Assembly: GCA_036525185.1 (NCBI GenBank)
Contig: DATDAW010000012.1
Location: 40,923 to 104,922 of the forward strand
From: DATDAW01 sp036525185
GTDB lineage: Bacteria; Verrucomicrobiota; Verrucomicrobiia; Chthoniobacterales; DASVRZ01
Direction: 5' to 3'
Length of the DNA stretch: 64,000 nt
Shown one piece after another: positions 1-9,275 of the stretch (within the stretch, counting starts at the first letter, position 1; every line of letters starts with the position of its first letter). The notes under the pieces are model-generated. The model ran no database searches. It was not told the origin of the DNA and saw only the letters and a list, made by a program, of their open reading frames with translations. The translations under genes and the position numbers were made by a program.

Positions 1-1059
1 CAGGCGAGAGAGATCGGGGACTTCGACAGTCGGCGGCTCGGTAACCGGTGGCCGCACTTTCAAGTCCACGAATGAACCGCGTGCCACTTGTGTCCCCGCC
101 TTCGGCGACTGGTCGAGAACGACGGCATCGTTGCCGGGATTGGGCGGTTCGACGGCGCCGAGGCGAAGTTGGACGCGCTTGAGCGCGGCTGCTGCCTCGG
201 CGAAGGCGGTGCCCACGACGTCAGGGACGGCGACTGTCTCGCCGGCGATGCCGACGGTGATCGTGACCAGCGAGCCGGCTGTAACGGAAGTGCCGGCTTT
301 TGGATCCTGCACCACAACGAGGCCAACTTTGTCGGCTTCGACCTGCACGAATTGTTCATCGGCAAGAAGACCGGTTCGTTTCAACAGCGCGATCGCGGAA
401 GAACGTTCGTTGCCGACCACTTCTGGAACGATGACTTGTTCTGGCACCGGAGGCGGCGGCTGGGGTGTTGGCTTGCCAGGTTCGTCTCCAAGAACAATCT
501 CGCGGTAGATGACTTTGTTGCCTTCTACGGGAAACACCTCGGTGCCCCGGTACAGGATTGCCTGCTGTGAATCGCTGACCAGCAGAGTGACGACCGACCG
601 CGCGCTGGCACTCGAGAATTGGCTGACGGGCACATCGAGCCGGAAATTCCCGTTGTCGTCCGTGCAGGTGAAGGCGACCGCGCGGCCTTCGGCACCCGTG
701 GCGCTGACAATGAGGCCCGGTTTTCCGAGACGGTCGCGATCTGTAACCCGCCCGAAAAGGATAAGCGCTGCCGGGTTTCGAAGCGGTGCCGAGACTTCGC
801 CGCGCTGGACTTCGGCGGTCGTCTGCGTGGCGAAAGTCTGCTGCAACTCGACCCGGCGCGTCGCTTGCGAAATGCGATCGGCGTCATCGGGATGCAGCGC
901 CTGGACGATGCGCAGCTCGCGCTGGAGGCTGCGCGTTTTTGCGGCGGCCAGCGACTGCACGCGGTCGAGCGCGACCAATCGCAGGCGGTCGGCGACGGGA
1001 AGAATCTGGGCGATTTCGTTGTTCAGTTCGTCGTCGGTGAAAATGCGGTTGGTAGCCAT
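1..1059 (-). CDS. PASTA-repeat protein of the eCIS operon (partial, 3' end outside window)
   Basis: An open frame of 353 codons runs from an ATG at 1059 off the left edge without a stop. Residues 1 to about 85 are helical and charged (start MATNRIFTDDELN). A carboxypeptidase-regulatory or Ig-like beta domain follows (about 95-175). A Pro-rich linker (KPTPQPPPPVPEQ) leads into two complete PASTA repeats (VPEVVGNERSSAIALL and VPDVVGTAFAEAAAAL) and the start of a third (VEVPDLSRL). PASTA domains bind peptidoglycan or muropeptides in kinases and penicillin-binding proteins. Here there is no kinase or transpeptidase part. It starts 24 nt after the beta-helix gene ends, so it is the last visible gene of the eCIS operon. 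A role in anchoring the particle to, or recognising, cell wall is inference. Confidence 0.8.
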   Translation of the reverse strand, partial: MATNRIFTDDELNNEIAQILPVADRLRLVALDRVQSLAAAKTRSLQRELRIVQALHPDDADRISQATRRVELQQTFATQTTAEVQRGEVSAPLRNPAALILFGRVTDRDRLGKPGLIVSATGAEGRAVAFTCTDDNGNFRLDVPVSQFSSASARSVVTLLVSDSQQAILYRGTEVFPVEGNKVIYREIVLGDEPGKPTPQPPPPVPEQVIVPEVVGNERSSAIALLKRTGLLADEQFVQVEADKVGLVVVQDPKAGTSVTAGSLVTITVGIAGETVAVPDVVGTAFAEAAAALKRVQLRLGAVEPPNPGNDAVVLDQSPKAGTQVARGSFVDLKVRPPVTEPPTVEVPDLSRL

Positions 1060-1083
1060 GGGATGGGGGAATGGTAAGGGCTC

Positions 1084-4000
1084 TCAGCCCGCGCTAAGAT
1101 CGTTGCGCGGGCAGCGGTTGTCTGCGTTGAGTTGCACGAGGCTGCGGTTGCCTGCGATGTAGGAGACCGCGGGCGTTCCTACCGGGAAGAAACAATGTGT
1201 GCCCTGGTTGTCGGTGGTGGTGTTCATGAGCGCCAGCGAAACGCCGGAGAGCGGCGCGTTCAAAAGACCTTCCTTGAAGCGATTGTCGGCCATCCGCTGA
1301 GACCAGCCAAACGTCAGAGCATTGGTTAGCACAAAATCTCGCGCCAGGTCGCAGTCGGACTGGTTGGCGACTATTGAGACATCGTCCAGGCTGCCGAGAA
1401 ACACAGAGCTGACGCTCAGCGTGACCACTGGGCCGAGTGCGTCGAGTACGACCTGATTGTCGTTGAAGAGCACATTTCCGCCCACGAAAAAACGGGGGTC
1501 GTCCACGTTCTCGGCGGCTTCCGGCGTCGCCAGGTCGTCGAGTAAAAACATCCCGCTAAGGCCGAAGAGTTGCAGGTAGATTTCGTTCGAGACGCCAAGA
1601 TTGAAAATCCAAACCGCCGATCCTCCAAGCACATCGAGAAACGCGAGGAACGGATTGCTCGTGGCGGCGCGGTTCTTGAGTGGCACATTCGCCGCCTGCG
1701 AGACGGAGCCGAAGGTGCTCGTGGTAGTCGTCGTGGTTCCGGGCACCGGCACCTGGAGCATGAAGGCGCTGCCTTTCGCGGTGAGCTGATTGCCTTCGAC
1801 GGAGACCGGGCCAAGCGCGAGGATTTCCAACGCGCGCCCCTGAAAGGCGACGACGACATTGTCATGCACGCGCGCGGCCGGGACGCCGTCCTGCCGGAGT
1901 CCGGTGAAATCGAGATCGGGGAACAGCTCGACGGAGAGTTGTTCGACCGCGCGGGCGCGGGCGAATGCAAGCACGATGCCGCCGCGGCGACCAGGGCGCG
2001 GCCGCTGGTCTTCGTCTGCGGCGGGAAGGCCGTTGTGCAGGATGCGGTTGCCGTCAATCGCGATCCCGGAGCCGTGCAAAACAAAGATTCCGCAGATCGG
2101 GTCTAGACTCGAAAGGCCATTGTTCGCGATCAAATTCTCGCGCATCACGAGATACTCAACATCCGCCAACGCCACGCCGCCAAAGCCCACTACGTCGCGC
2201 AGCGGAAATGGAATTGTGCCCACTTCGAGCCGTAGACAGCCCGTGATCCGGTTTTCCTCGATGAGCAGATCCTCGACTGAGATGAAGTCGGGATTGGTTT
2301 CCATGTCGAAAAAGCGATCGACCGTGATCCCGCTCCGGCCCATTTCCTCGATGCGGTTGTCCACGATCCGCACCTCGCGCAAGGCGGGACCTGCTTCCAG
2401 CACGACATCTTCGCCGTCAGGCGGCTGGAATGGGGGAAAGGGGTCGATGACAACGCAGCCATGTTCATCAATGAAAATGTGGAACCCGCCTGGTGAATTC
2501 ACGTCGATCGTGAAATCGTCCGATGCGTTGGGATTTTGTACGCGGCGCAGGATCGTGTGGCCAAGAGTGATGCCGTTATTGTTCCCGCCTCGGATGAGGT
2601 TGCGCCGGATCTCAACCCGCTCCGAACCGCCGCCGATGTGGAGCCCGCCGTAACCGCGCTGCGCCGCTTGTTCACCTTCGGCGAGGATGCGGTTGCGCTC
2701 GATCAGCAAGTCTTGTCCGTGGAGGAAGACCGCGGATTCGCGTCCGATCGTTCCCTGACCTGGGAGGGGTGCGGTGAGCGGCAGCACGCGCACGTCGTTG
2801 CAGGCAAAGGTGACGAATCGTGCGCGGATCACGGCCACGGAATTGCGATCCCGCGAGAGGATGTGCAGCGACGTCAGTACGATGTGCTCGATCGTCGAAT
2901 CGAGGCTGATCGTGTGGCAACGAATCGCCGGCGCCGCGGGCGCTTCGATGGCCAGCGCGGTGATCTCGATTCGCTGCGAATCCAGGATCTCGATCACCGG
3001 CGTTTGGTCCTGTGCGACGAGGAGTGTGTCGCGTCCGCAGCCACGAATCTTGATATTGGTGCGGTTCACAATTCGGACATGCCGTTCGTAACGCCCCCGC
3101 AGGACGCAGATTTCGCCTCCGGCAGGCGGCAGCGCATCGACGGCATCCTGGATCGACGTGAACTCTCCGTGACTCGCAGAACCATCGCCGACAATGATGG
3201 TGCAGCATCCTTTGAGCTGGCAGAGCGGGCGGAACCGCGCGCGACAATCGAAGACGGATCCGACCACGGCGTTATTGATCGGATCGATGCTCCAGCGGAT
3301 CAGCGCCAGCGAAGCAATGAACTGCCGTGGGCCAAACGCAGGTGCCTCTTCAGTCAGGATCCATGGCACGACTTCGTCCGGCGTGTTGGGCCGCGCGGCG
3401 ATCACCCAGTACGATCCGGGCAGGCCGAAGTCACTGAAGGTCAGTTCGAGGCCGGTGCCTGCGAGCGGCACGGCTGTGCCGGGCACAAACGTGTGGTCGG
3501 GCTGAGCGGCGTCGCCGGAACCGCCAGTCCAGACACGGAGATAAAAGTAGCGCTGCGCGACGGGCTCATCCCGGTCATTGAGGAAACCCGCGTGCGCCGG
3601 ATCGTTCAGCCAGGCGAGCCACGCTGCCGGAACCGGCGTTTCGATGGTGATCTGGCCCGTGTCGGGATCGAAACCTGTGGCGACAGTCGTCAGGTGCCCC
3701 TGCCACTCCGCGGTTTTTTCAAGGTTCGGCAAGAGTGCACCCCATGGCAAGATCTCGACCGCCTGCCCGGCGATTGGCTGCGCGAACTCATCTCGTGGCA
3801 GCGTGAGAAAGCGGATGACGTCGAGCCCTTCCTCCTCGACGACCTGCACGCGGTAGAGCGGCGCCGCATTGTCGAAACCCCAGATAAACCGATTCGTCGC
3901 CGTTAGCTGCACGCGGATCGCCTGATTTTCAGCGCCGAGATATCCACCCAGCACGGGCGGCTGACAGAGATCGTCGCTCGGCGGCCCACCCGTGAAGCCA

Positions 4001-4695
4001 ACAGTGAGCCGGGCTTTCGAAAGCAGTTCGCAGCTTTCGTGATCAAACGGATGCGGGGCGCCTGACGTATCGCCCGGCAGCGGATCGGTAAGGTGGTCGA
4101 TCAGTTCTTCGAACGCGGTGGCGCAGTCGTCAGCGACACCGGCGAGAACTTCAATTCGTCGCTGCCGCCGTTGAAAGACAGAAGTATCCGGTCCGCCGAG
4201 CGCGTATTCGAGTAATTCGCGATCTTCGACCGCGCTGACGCACTGCTCCCAGCCACGCAAATAGACGAGGTCAAAGCGGTCGAGCGTGCCGCCGTTTGGA
4301 TCGGTGAGATCCGCCACGCTCGGAATGAACGGCAGGGCGGGGGGATCGATGTCGATTTGCAGCCAGTCGCGCTGCGTCAGGTAAGTCTCTGGCTGATCGG
4401 CCAACGCCACGAAGCGCAGCCCGCCGATGTAAAAGCTGCCGTCCGCGATGGTGAAATCGTAAGCACTGCGGTCGAGGCCCACGTCCACCGGTGTCGGCGC
4501 CCCGATTCGGAAGCCGTGATTCGGGCTGCCCTTCGAGCAAATGATGTCACGGAAGGTGAGGCGCTCGTCCTCGGCGTCGAGACGGCGGTGGGCATTCAGG
4601 TCCTCGTCGGTGACGACGCGGCCCTGCTGCATGAAGGTGCCGATGTAACGCTTCTCGGGCTGGAAGAGCTGGCGGGAAATGTCGGGGGTAGCCAT
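1084..4695 (-). CDS. Large right-handed beta-helix protein, DUF6519-like N-terminus
   Basis: A 1203-residue protein. The N-terminus (DISRQLFQPEKRYIGTFMQQ, then GRVVTDEDLNAHRR) matches the DUF6519 type often found in phage-tail-like clusters. From about residue 490 to 880 the protein is pectate-lyase-like, with repeated turns such as IRGCGRDT, IEILDSQRIEITALAI and VEIRRNLIRGGNNNGITL, which is the pattern of a parallel beta-helix. No signal peptide is visible. It lies between the gpI-like tail gene (18 nt upstream) and the PASTA gene. Position and fold suggest a baseplate-attached fibre, receptor-binding protein or carbohydrate-active cargo. I see no catalytic set that would decide between these. 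Confidence 0.8.
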   Translation of the reverse strand: MATPDISRQLFQPEKRYIGTFMQQGRVVTDEDLNAHRRLDAEDERLTFRDIICSKGSPNHGFRIGAPTPVDVGLDRSAYDFTIADGSFYIGGLRFVALADQPETYLTQRDWLQIDIDPPALPFIPSVADLTDPNGGTLDRFDLVYLRGWEQCVSAVEDRELLEYALGGPDTSVFQRRQRRIEVLAGVADDCATAFEELIDHLTDPLPGDTSGAPHPFDHESCELLSKARLTVGFTGGPPSDDLCQPPVLGGYLGAENQAIRVQLTATNRFIWGFDNAAPLYRVQVVEEEGLDVIRFLTLPRDEFAQPIAGQAVEILPWGALLPNLEKTAEWQGHLTTVATGFDPDTGQITIETPVPAAWLAWLNDPAHAGFLNDRDEPVAQRYFYLRVWTGGSGDAAQPDHTFVPGTAVPLAGTGLELTFSDFGLPGSYWVIAARPNTPDEVVPWILTEEAPAFGPRQFIASLALIRWSIDPINNAVVGSVFDCRARFRPLCQLKGCCTIIVGDGSASHGEFTSIQDAVDALPPAGGEICVLRGRYERHVRIVNRTNIKIRGCGRDTLLVAQDQTPVIEILDSQRIEITALAIEAPAAPAIRCHTISLDSTIEHIVLTSLHILSRDRNSVAVIRARFVTFACNDVRVLPLTAPLPGQGTIGRESAVFLHGQDLLIERNRILAEGEQAAQRGYGGLHIGGGSERVEIRRNLIRGGNNNGITLGHTILRRVQNPNASDDFTIDVNSPGGFHIFIDEHGCVVIDPFPPFQPPDGEDVVLEAGPALREVRIVDNRIEEMGRSGITVDRFFDMETNPDFISVEDLLIEENRITGCLRLEVGTIPFPLRDVVGFGGVALADVEYLVMRENLIANNGLSSLDPICGIFVLHGSGIAIDGNRILHNGLPAADEDQRPRPGRRGGIVLAFARARAVEQLSVELFPDLDFTGLRQDGVPAARVHDNVVVAFQGRALEILALGPVSVEGNQLTAKGSAFMLQVPVPGTTTTTTSTFGSVSQAANVPLKNRAATSNPFLAFLDVLGGSAVWIFNLGVSNEIYLQLFGLSGMFLLDDLATPEAAENVDDPRFFVGGNVLFNDNQVVLDALGPVVTLSVSSVFLGSLDDVSIVANQSDCDLARDFVLTNALTFGWSQRMADNRFKEGLLNAPLSGVSLALMNTTTDNQGTHCFFPVGTPAVSYIAGNRSLVQLNADNRCPRNDLSAG

Positions 4696-4713
4696 GATAA
4701 ATTCCTCAGCGGG

Positions 4714-6876
4714 TTAGGTTTCGAAGATAAACTGCGGGATGAGTCCGAACGGCATGAACTCGATGACCTTGCGCTCGAGGTCACGGCGTTTGATCGGATT
4801 CAGCAGCTGACTGAAGGCCCCGATCTCGGAGTCGTTCTCCGCGCCGGTCAGGATGGATTCCGGCGCAGTTTTGCTGAGCTGCGCAAATCCCGGATCGCCA
4901 AAGCGTCGCGACACAAAGACGTGACGCGCGATGGACGGCGCGAAAAGGTGCGATTCGAACTGGCGCGGCAACCGCCGATCGGGGTGCGCGTCCGTGGCGC
5001 TGAAGCGGAAACAGCCGTGCTGATTGTCGAGCACGCGCACGAGGCCCTGGATGAGGGCTTCGCTGGCGTCGAGGCGATTCACCGCGACGTCGCCAAAGGT
5101 CGTGACTCGTTCGAGATGCACGTGGCCCATGCGCGTTGCGACGGCGAGCGTATCCGGCAGCAGGTTTTGCACGATGGAATCGCGGATAACGATACTCCCG
5201 ACCGAGCACGGGTCGGTGTCGTCGGTCACCTCGCGGATCGCCCCAACAATTGAAGATTCGATCACCAGCTCCCGCACCTGGCCGCGAATTTCGAGCGCGA
5301 CCGACGCGATCGGTGTGCCGGTGCCTGGGACAAGCCGCGCCCGTTCTCCGCCCGGATCGAGCGTGCAATGCCGGATAACGACGCAGTCGAACTCGCCTTC
5401 GATGGCGAGCACGACTTGGACCGGGGTGCAGGCGTCGTCGGGGTCGGCGAGGACTTCATCCGGAATGCCGTCGGGATTCACGCCGATCCAAAGGCCGTCG
5501 AGCGTAAGACGACGGACGTCGTCGTCGTTCGCCTTGGGTGCAGCTTCAAAGATCCACTCCCGCTCGTTGTTTTCAGGGACGAGCGCGACGTAGGGCCGCT
5601 CACGGTCGTCGGCTTGGATCCAAAGATCTTCGATGCCCGAAAGTCGGTTCCCGGGCGGGGTGTCCGGACGATACGTCTTACTATTGGCGAAACTGTGCGT
5701 GCCGGTGGTTGGCAGCGTAAAACCGGTGACCGGGCCGGGCGAGTTGCCGCCGTTGGGGAAAAGCGTCACGGCTTCCGTGCGGACGCTCGCGGAGCGATCG
5801 TAAGTGCCCGCGCCGATATCGGCAGAGAAACCGTAGTGATAGCGCGGGACGTAAAGCTGGTCGTTGCCGGCCAAAGGATTCACCAGCATGAGCCGCCCGG
5901 TGTGCGGATCGACGATGGCAGCGAAGGGGAGGCCGGCCGGCAGCGTCCAGGCCGAGAGATTGCCAGCGTGCAATTCGGTTTCGTCGAGGGGCGGATCTTG
6001 CGGGATCGTGCCGATGGTGACGGCGAGTGCATCCGGCACGAGATGTGTCGTTTGCGCATTGAAAAGCCGGCATGGGATCGCTGCGGGCAATTGCCATTCT
6101 TCCACGGGCGTCCAATCCACCTCCGGCCCCCGCCGGCTCGGACGGAAGAGCGGGATATCGCGTCCCGATGGATCGATCGCAAACCGCTCGGCGCCGAAGT
6201 CGAATGGCGTCGCCAGATTCACCTCGAAGACGCGCAAGCGGTAGAGATGAAAGTTAAGCTTGGGAATGTTGTAACGGCCTTTGAAACCGCGTAGACGGCG
6301 GAAATCAGGCGTGTGCGCGATATCGTCAAACGGGCCGTCAATGATGTCGCTGATCCTGGCTGCGCGGAGATCGGCGGTGCCGCCAGGCGGCGTTCGTGTG
6401 ATCGGGCCGACAAGTGGGTCGGGCTCCGGATCCAACCGGTGCCGTGTTCGAGCGAGGCGTTTGAAGCTTTCCACAACGGCGCCTTCCCAGCCGGTGATGT
6501 CCTGGATGAGCGCCTCCATGACTACCAGAGTCCCTTTTCGCCTCCGATAGAAAAGCGTCTTCGCCACGTCCACGCGACGTCCCCGGCGATTGAGATTTCC
6601 CACCAGTCGCGTGCCGAGCAGCGCACCGATGTAAGGGACTGCCCAATCATCGCACGTGTGAATGAACGCATCCTCCCACAGACGGTCGGTGCTTCGGCGA
6701 GCGACTCCCGCCTGGCAGGCGAGGATTTCCACGAGCGCGCGCAGGACGTGCGGCTGCTCCGCCAGCCCGTCTTCGTGCCGGTAGATGGGCGGAATCCATT
6801 CCCACAACTTCTCGGCGTAGTAACGGTCGAATTCGTCGAGAGCCGGGTTGGCGACGGTGAGAGTGGTTTCGGCCAT
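4714..6876 (-). CDS. gpI-like phage tail protein (baseplate), eCIS
   Basis: A 720-residue protein of the phage tail protein I family in the form found in contractile injection systems (Afp12-like). The N-terminal part (YYAEKLWEWIPPIYRHEDG, then WAVPYIGALLGTRLV, about residues 10-90) is the diagnostic tail-protein domain. The middle carries beta-rich insertions. The C-terminal third again has beta-helix-like turns (VIRHCTLDPGG, VIESSIVGAIREV, IVIRDSIVQ). The frame stays open further upstream, but the ATG at 6876 (MAETTLTVANPALDE) begins just after the stop of the preceding baseplate gene at 6879 and gives the normal N-terminus. It should form the outer baseplate together with the gpJ-like proteins. 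The length is well above P2 gpI, owing to the C-terminal extension. Confidence 0.85.
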   Translation of the reverse strand: MAETTLTVANPALDEFDRYYAEKLWEWIPPIYRHEDGLAEQPHVLRALVEILACQAGVARRSTDRLWEDAFIHTCDDWAVPYIGALLGTRLVGNLNRRGRRVDVAKTLFYRRRKGTLVVMEALIQDITGWEGAVVESFKRLARTRHRLDPEPDPLVGPITRTPPGGTADLRAARISDIIDGPFDDIAHTPDFRRLRGFKGRYNIPKLNFHLYRLRVFEVNLATPFDFGAERFAIDPSGRDIPLFRPSRRGPEVDWTPVEEWQLPAAIPCRLFNAQTTHLVPDALAVTIGTIPQDPPLDETELHAGNLSAWTLPAGLPFAAIVDPHTGRLMLVNPLAGNDQLYVPRYHYGFSADIGAGTYDRSASVRTEAVTLFPNGGNSPGPVTGFTLPTTGTHSFANSKTYRPDTPPGNRLSGIEDLWIQADDRERPYVALVPENNEREWIFEAAPKANDDDVRRLTLDGLWIGVNPDGIPDEVLADPDDACTPVQVVLAIEGEFDCVVIRHCTLDPGGERARLVPGTGTPIASVALEIRGQVRELVIESSIVGAIREVTDDTDPCSVGSIVIRDSIVQNLLPDTLAVATRMGHVHLERVTTFGDVAVNRLDASEALIQGLVRVLDNQHGCFRFSATDAHPDRRLPRQFESHLFAPSIARHVFVSRRFGDPGFAQLSKTAPESILTGAENDSEIGAFSQLLNPIKRRDLERKVIEFMPFGLIPQFIFET

Positions 6877-6878
6877 AA

Positions 6879-9272
6879 TCAAGAGTCCGAGGTGAACAGG
6901 GCGTCGCCTGCCATGGTGTTGCCCACGAGGAGACCCGATAAAAAGTCGTGGTATTCGCCCTCGCCGGCGGTGATGCCGAAGGGCGCTTCCGTTCCGTTGA
7001 AACGCAACGCGCGCACCGAAACAATGCCGGCGACGGCGTATATCTGCTCGAGGATCGCGCTGCGGAAGAGCGGCAGGCCGATCGGAATATTCTCGAGTGC
7101 AAGAAGCCCTTTCTCCGGTTCGGTCAACGCCGTCGCGACCGCGAGCTCGACGTCGTCGGAACGGAATCGCGGATCGACGATCAAATCGATCGTGAGACTG
7201 GAGTCCAACGCCACAGCTTCGGTCACCGACAGCGGTGTGTTCGGATCGGACTGGCCGAGGAGGAACCGGCGTAGTTCGACTGCGATCGAGCCGCCATCGG
7301 AGATGAAATGGATCTTCACCACCGCGCGTTGCATTACGCCATCCCACGCCCATGTGGCGCGCGCGTTCACCACGCCGCCAAATTCGCGAGCCAGCGCCTC
7401 GAAGTCCGGCAACGAAACCGCGCGACCCAGGAGCAGCGCGCTGTCCGGCGCGTTGCGGCGCAGGTCCTTCGGTGCATCCGCGTCGGCTCCGCCCCCTGCT
7501 CCCACCGGATTTACAACCCGACGGATACCAGGGACGGGACGGGACATTTGCGTAATGAGATTGGCAGGCGGCTTCGCAGCACCCGCGCCGTGCCGGTAAG
7601 TCGCGGTCACATTTTTCACCCCGCTCGGGAGACGCGCGCCGGTCTGTCCGTCGCCAAATGTAATGACGCTCTCACCGGCCTCGTTTTGCCGCACGATATA
7701 GACTTCATCCTGCGGACCGGCGCCGAAGAAACTCCCGACTTCGCTCCAAAGAATCCCGTTTACCCGTACCGCGAGCGTCGAGCGGCGGCCATTCGGGGCG
7801 GATTCGTCGTTGAGGTAGGTGAGCGGTGTTTTTTTTAGTTTGAAAGCTTGGAACGGCACGGCGGCATTTCCGCTTCCGAGCACTTCGTTAGGCACGGTCT
7901 CGCCGCGAGTGGCGTGGATCAGGTTGCCGAAAGCTGTGACCGGTGTGCGCAGATCGGTTGCGAACGGCTCGGCGTCCAGCTGTGGTGTCAGTGAGCCCGT
8001 TCCTGCATCCGAGCTGATGGACACGCTGGCGGTTAGATTCGCGCCACTGCCATCCGCGCCGGCTAGCAGGACCGACCCCGACGGCTGGAGAGTGGGTGGT
8101 TCGACCGGCGCCTCAAAAGCTGCGCTCGGTAGCAAGTCATCGACACCGAGCCGGGCTATGGCCGACGCCGTAAGCGAGCCCGCGCGCACCATTGCGAAAT
8201 GAACGGTCAAACTGGAAACCGGGCTGGTCCAGTCGGATGGCAGTGCCGGAGTGATGGTCAGCTTCGTGACATTGAGAAAAGGGTGCACTGCGCGCGGGGA
8301 TGCTGGCGGCGGGCCGAGAAGCAGCGTACCCAAACCGAGATCTGCCACTTGGAACGGCAGCAAGACGTCGCCCCTTTGAATGATGACCCGGTCGCCCACG
8401 TGGAGACCACTTTGGAGGGAATCGAGATCAATGCTCGCTCCCGCATTGGTCACCTGCGAAACGCCGCTCCGCGCGGTCGGTTTCAACACCGCAATATCGC
8501 TGAGTACCACGCCCGCTCCGATGGAAGGAGTGGGATCGAGATCGAGGTCGACGTACGTATTGCCATCGAGCCGCTGCCTCGGAGTTGCGTTTCGCACATG
8601 CGCAGCAGCCGCACCGGAAGTGCCCCACGTAAAGAGAACGAGATCGTCACGCGCCAGCCGGGCATCGCTGGGGGGCATCGTGAATTGACCGTTGAAAACG
8701 GGGTTGCGGATCGGCGCGAGCGTCCATTCGTTGAGCGCTGGATCGATGGTGCAATCCTCGTCCGCCTCGAAAATTTGCGGTTTTTCACCGTCGAAAGCGC
8801 CCGATCGAAAGCCCGTTCCGGTGGGCACGCTGATGAGGCCCTTCCCAGTGTCGGCGAGAAGAGCGAGGGTCACTTCAGCTCCGATGGCCGGCCGTGGAAT
8901 ATAGCCGATGAGGGCGATGAGTTCCTGCAACGAAGCGGGCCGGACGGCAGTCGGCAGGTAGCCTTCATTCGCAATCCGCTCCTCGTAAAAGGCGAGCACG
9001 TCCAGAACGTAGGCCCACATTTCGAGCAGCATGATGCCGAGGTCGTTGCCCTCCCGCGCGCGCCAGTCGCGGAGCGGACGCTGCACGTTCACCGGAAATT
9101 CGGCGGCGTCCATTAGCAGATGCGCTGGGATTTGCCGGAGCATCGCGAGGCGAAACTCCGGGAAACCCGCGAGCTGCCGCGGGAGTGCGCTCAGGCCCGC
9201 CGGAATCTGCGGCTTCGGCGGAAAGTCGAGCTGGTCGCAGCGACAGCCGTTGATGGAAGAAGCGAGATGCAT
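6879..9272 (-). CDS. Putative baseplate assembly protein (gpJ-like) 2, eCIS
   Basis: A 797-residue member of the putative baseplate assembly protein family (TIGR02243-like, related to P2 gpJ and Afp11). The N-terminal block WRAREGNDLGIMLLEMWAYV followed by LDVLAFYEERIANEGYLPTA (about residues 70-115) is the family hallmark. The C-terminal part has the gpJ-like segment VKNVTATYRHGAGAAKPPAN and a domain ending in VAGIVSVRALRFNG. It follows the larger gpJ-like gene by 3 nt and is separated from the gpI-like gene by 2 nt, so translation is probably coupled. Expected role: baseplate wedge in the cytoplasmically assembled particle. Confidence 0.88.
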   Translation of the reverse strand: MHLASSINGCRCDQLDFPPKPQIPAGLSALPRQLAGFPEFRLAMLRQIPAHLLMDAAEFPVNVQRPLRDWRAREGNDLGIMLLEMWAYVLDVLAFYEERIANEGYLPTAVRPASLQELIALIGYIPRPAIGAEVTLALLADTGKGLISVPTGTGFRSGAFDGEKPQIFEADEDCTIDPALNEWTLAPIRNPVFNGQFTMPPSDARLARDDLVLFTWGTSGAAAAHVRNATPRQRLDGNTYVDLDLDPTPSIGAGVVLSDIAVLKPTARSGVSQVTNAGASIDLDSLQSGLHVGDRVIIQRGDVLLPFQVADLGLGTLLLGPPPASPRAVHPFLNVTKLTITPALPSDWTSPVSSLTVHFAMVRAGSLTASAIARLGVDDLLPSAAFEAPVEPPTLQPSGSVLLAGADGSGANLTASVSISSDAGTGSLTPQLDAEPFATDLRTPVTAFGNLIHATRGETVPNEVLGSGNAAVPFQAFKLKKTPLTYLNDESAPNGRRSTLAVRVNGILWSEVGSFFGAGPQDEVYIVRQNEAGESVITFGDGQTGARLPSGVKNVTATYRHGAGAAKPPANLITQMSRPVPGIRRVVNPVGAGGGADADAPKDLRRNAPDSALLLGRAVSLPDFEALAREFGGVVNARATWAWDGVMQRAVVKIHFISDGGSIAVELRRFLLGQSDPNTPLSVTEAVALDSSLTIDLIVDPRFRSDDVELAVATALTEPEKGLLALENIPIGLPLFRSAILEQIYAVAGIVSVRALRFNGTEAPFGITAGEGEYHDFLSGLLVGNTMAGDALFTSDS

Positions 9273-9275
9273 GGA

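Noticed and set aside
2536..3906. Long plus-strand open frames opposite the eCIS genes (for example 2536-3906, 4357-5253, 9120-10742, 15513-17012)
   Set aside because: They lie antisense to well-supported genes, have Arg/Asp-rich composition typical of high-GC shadow frames, and show no domains.
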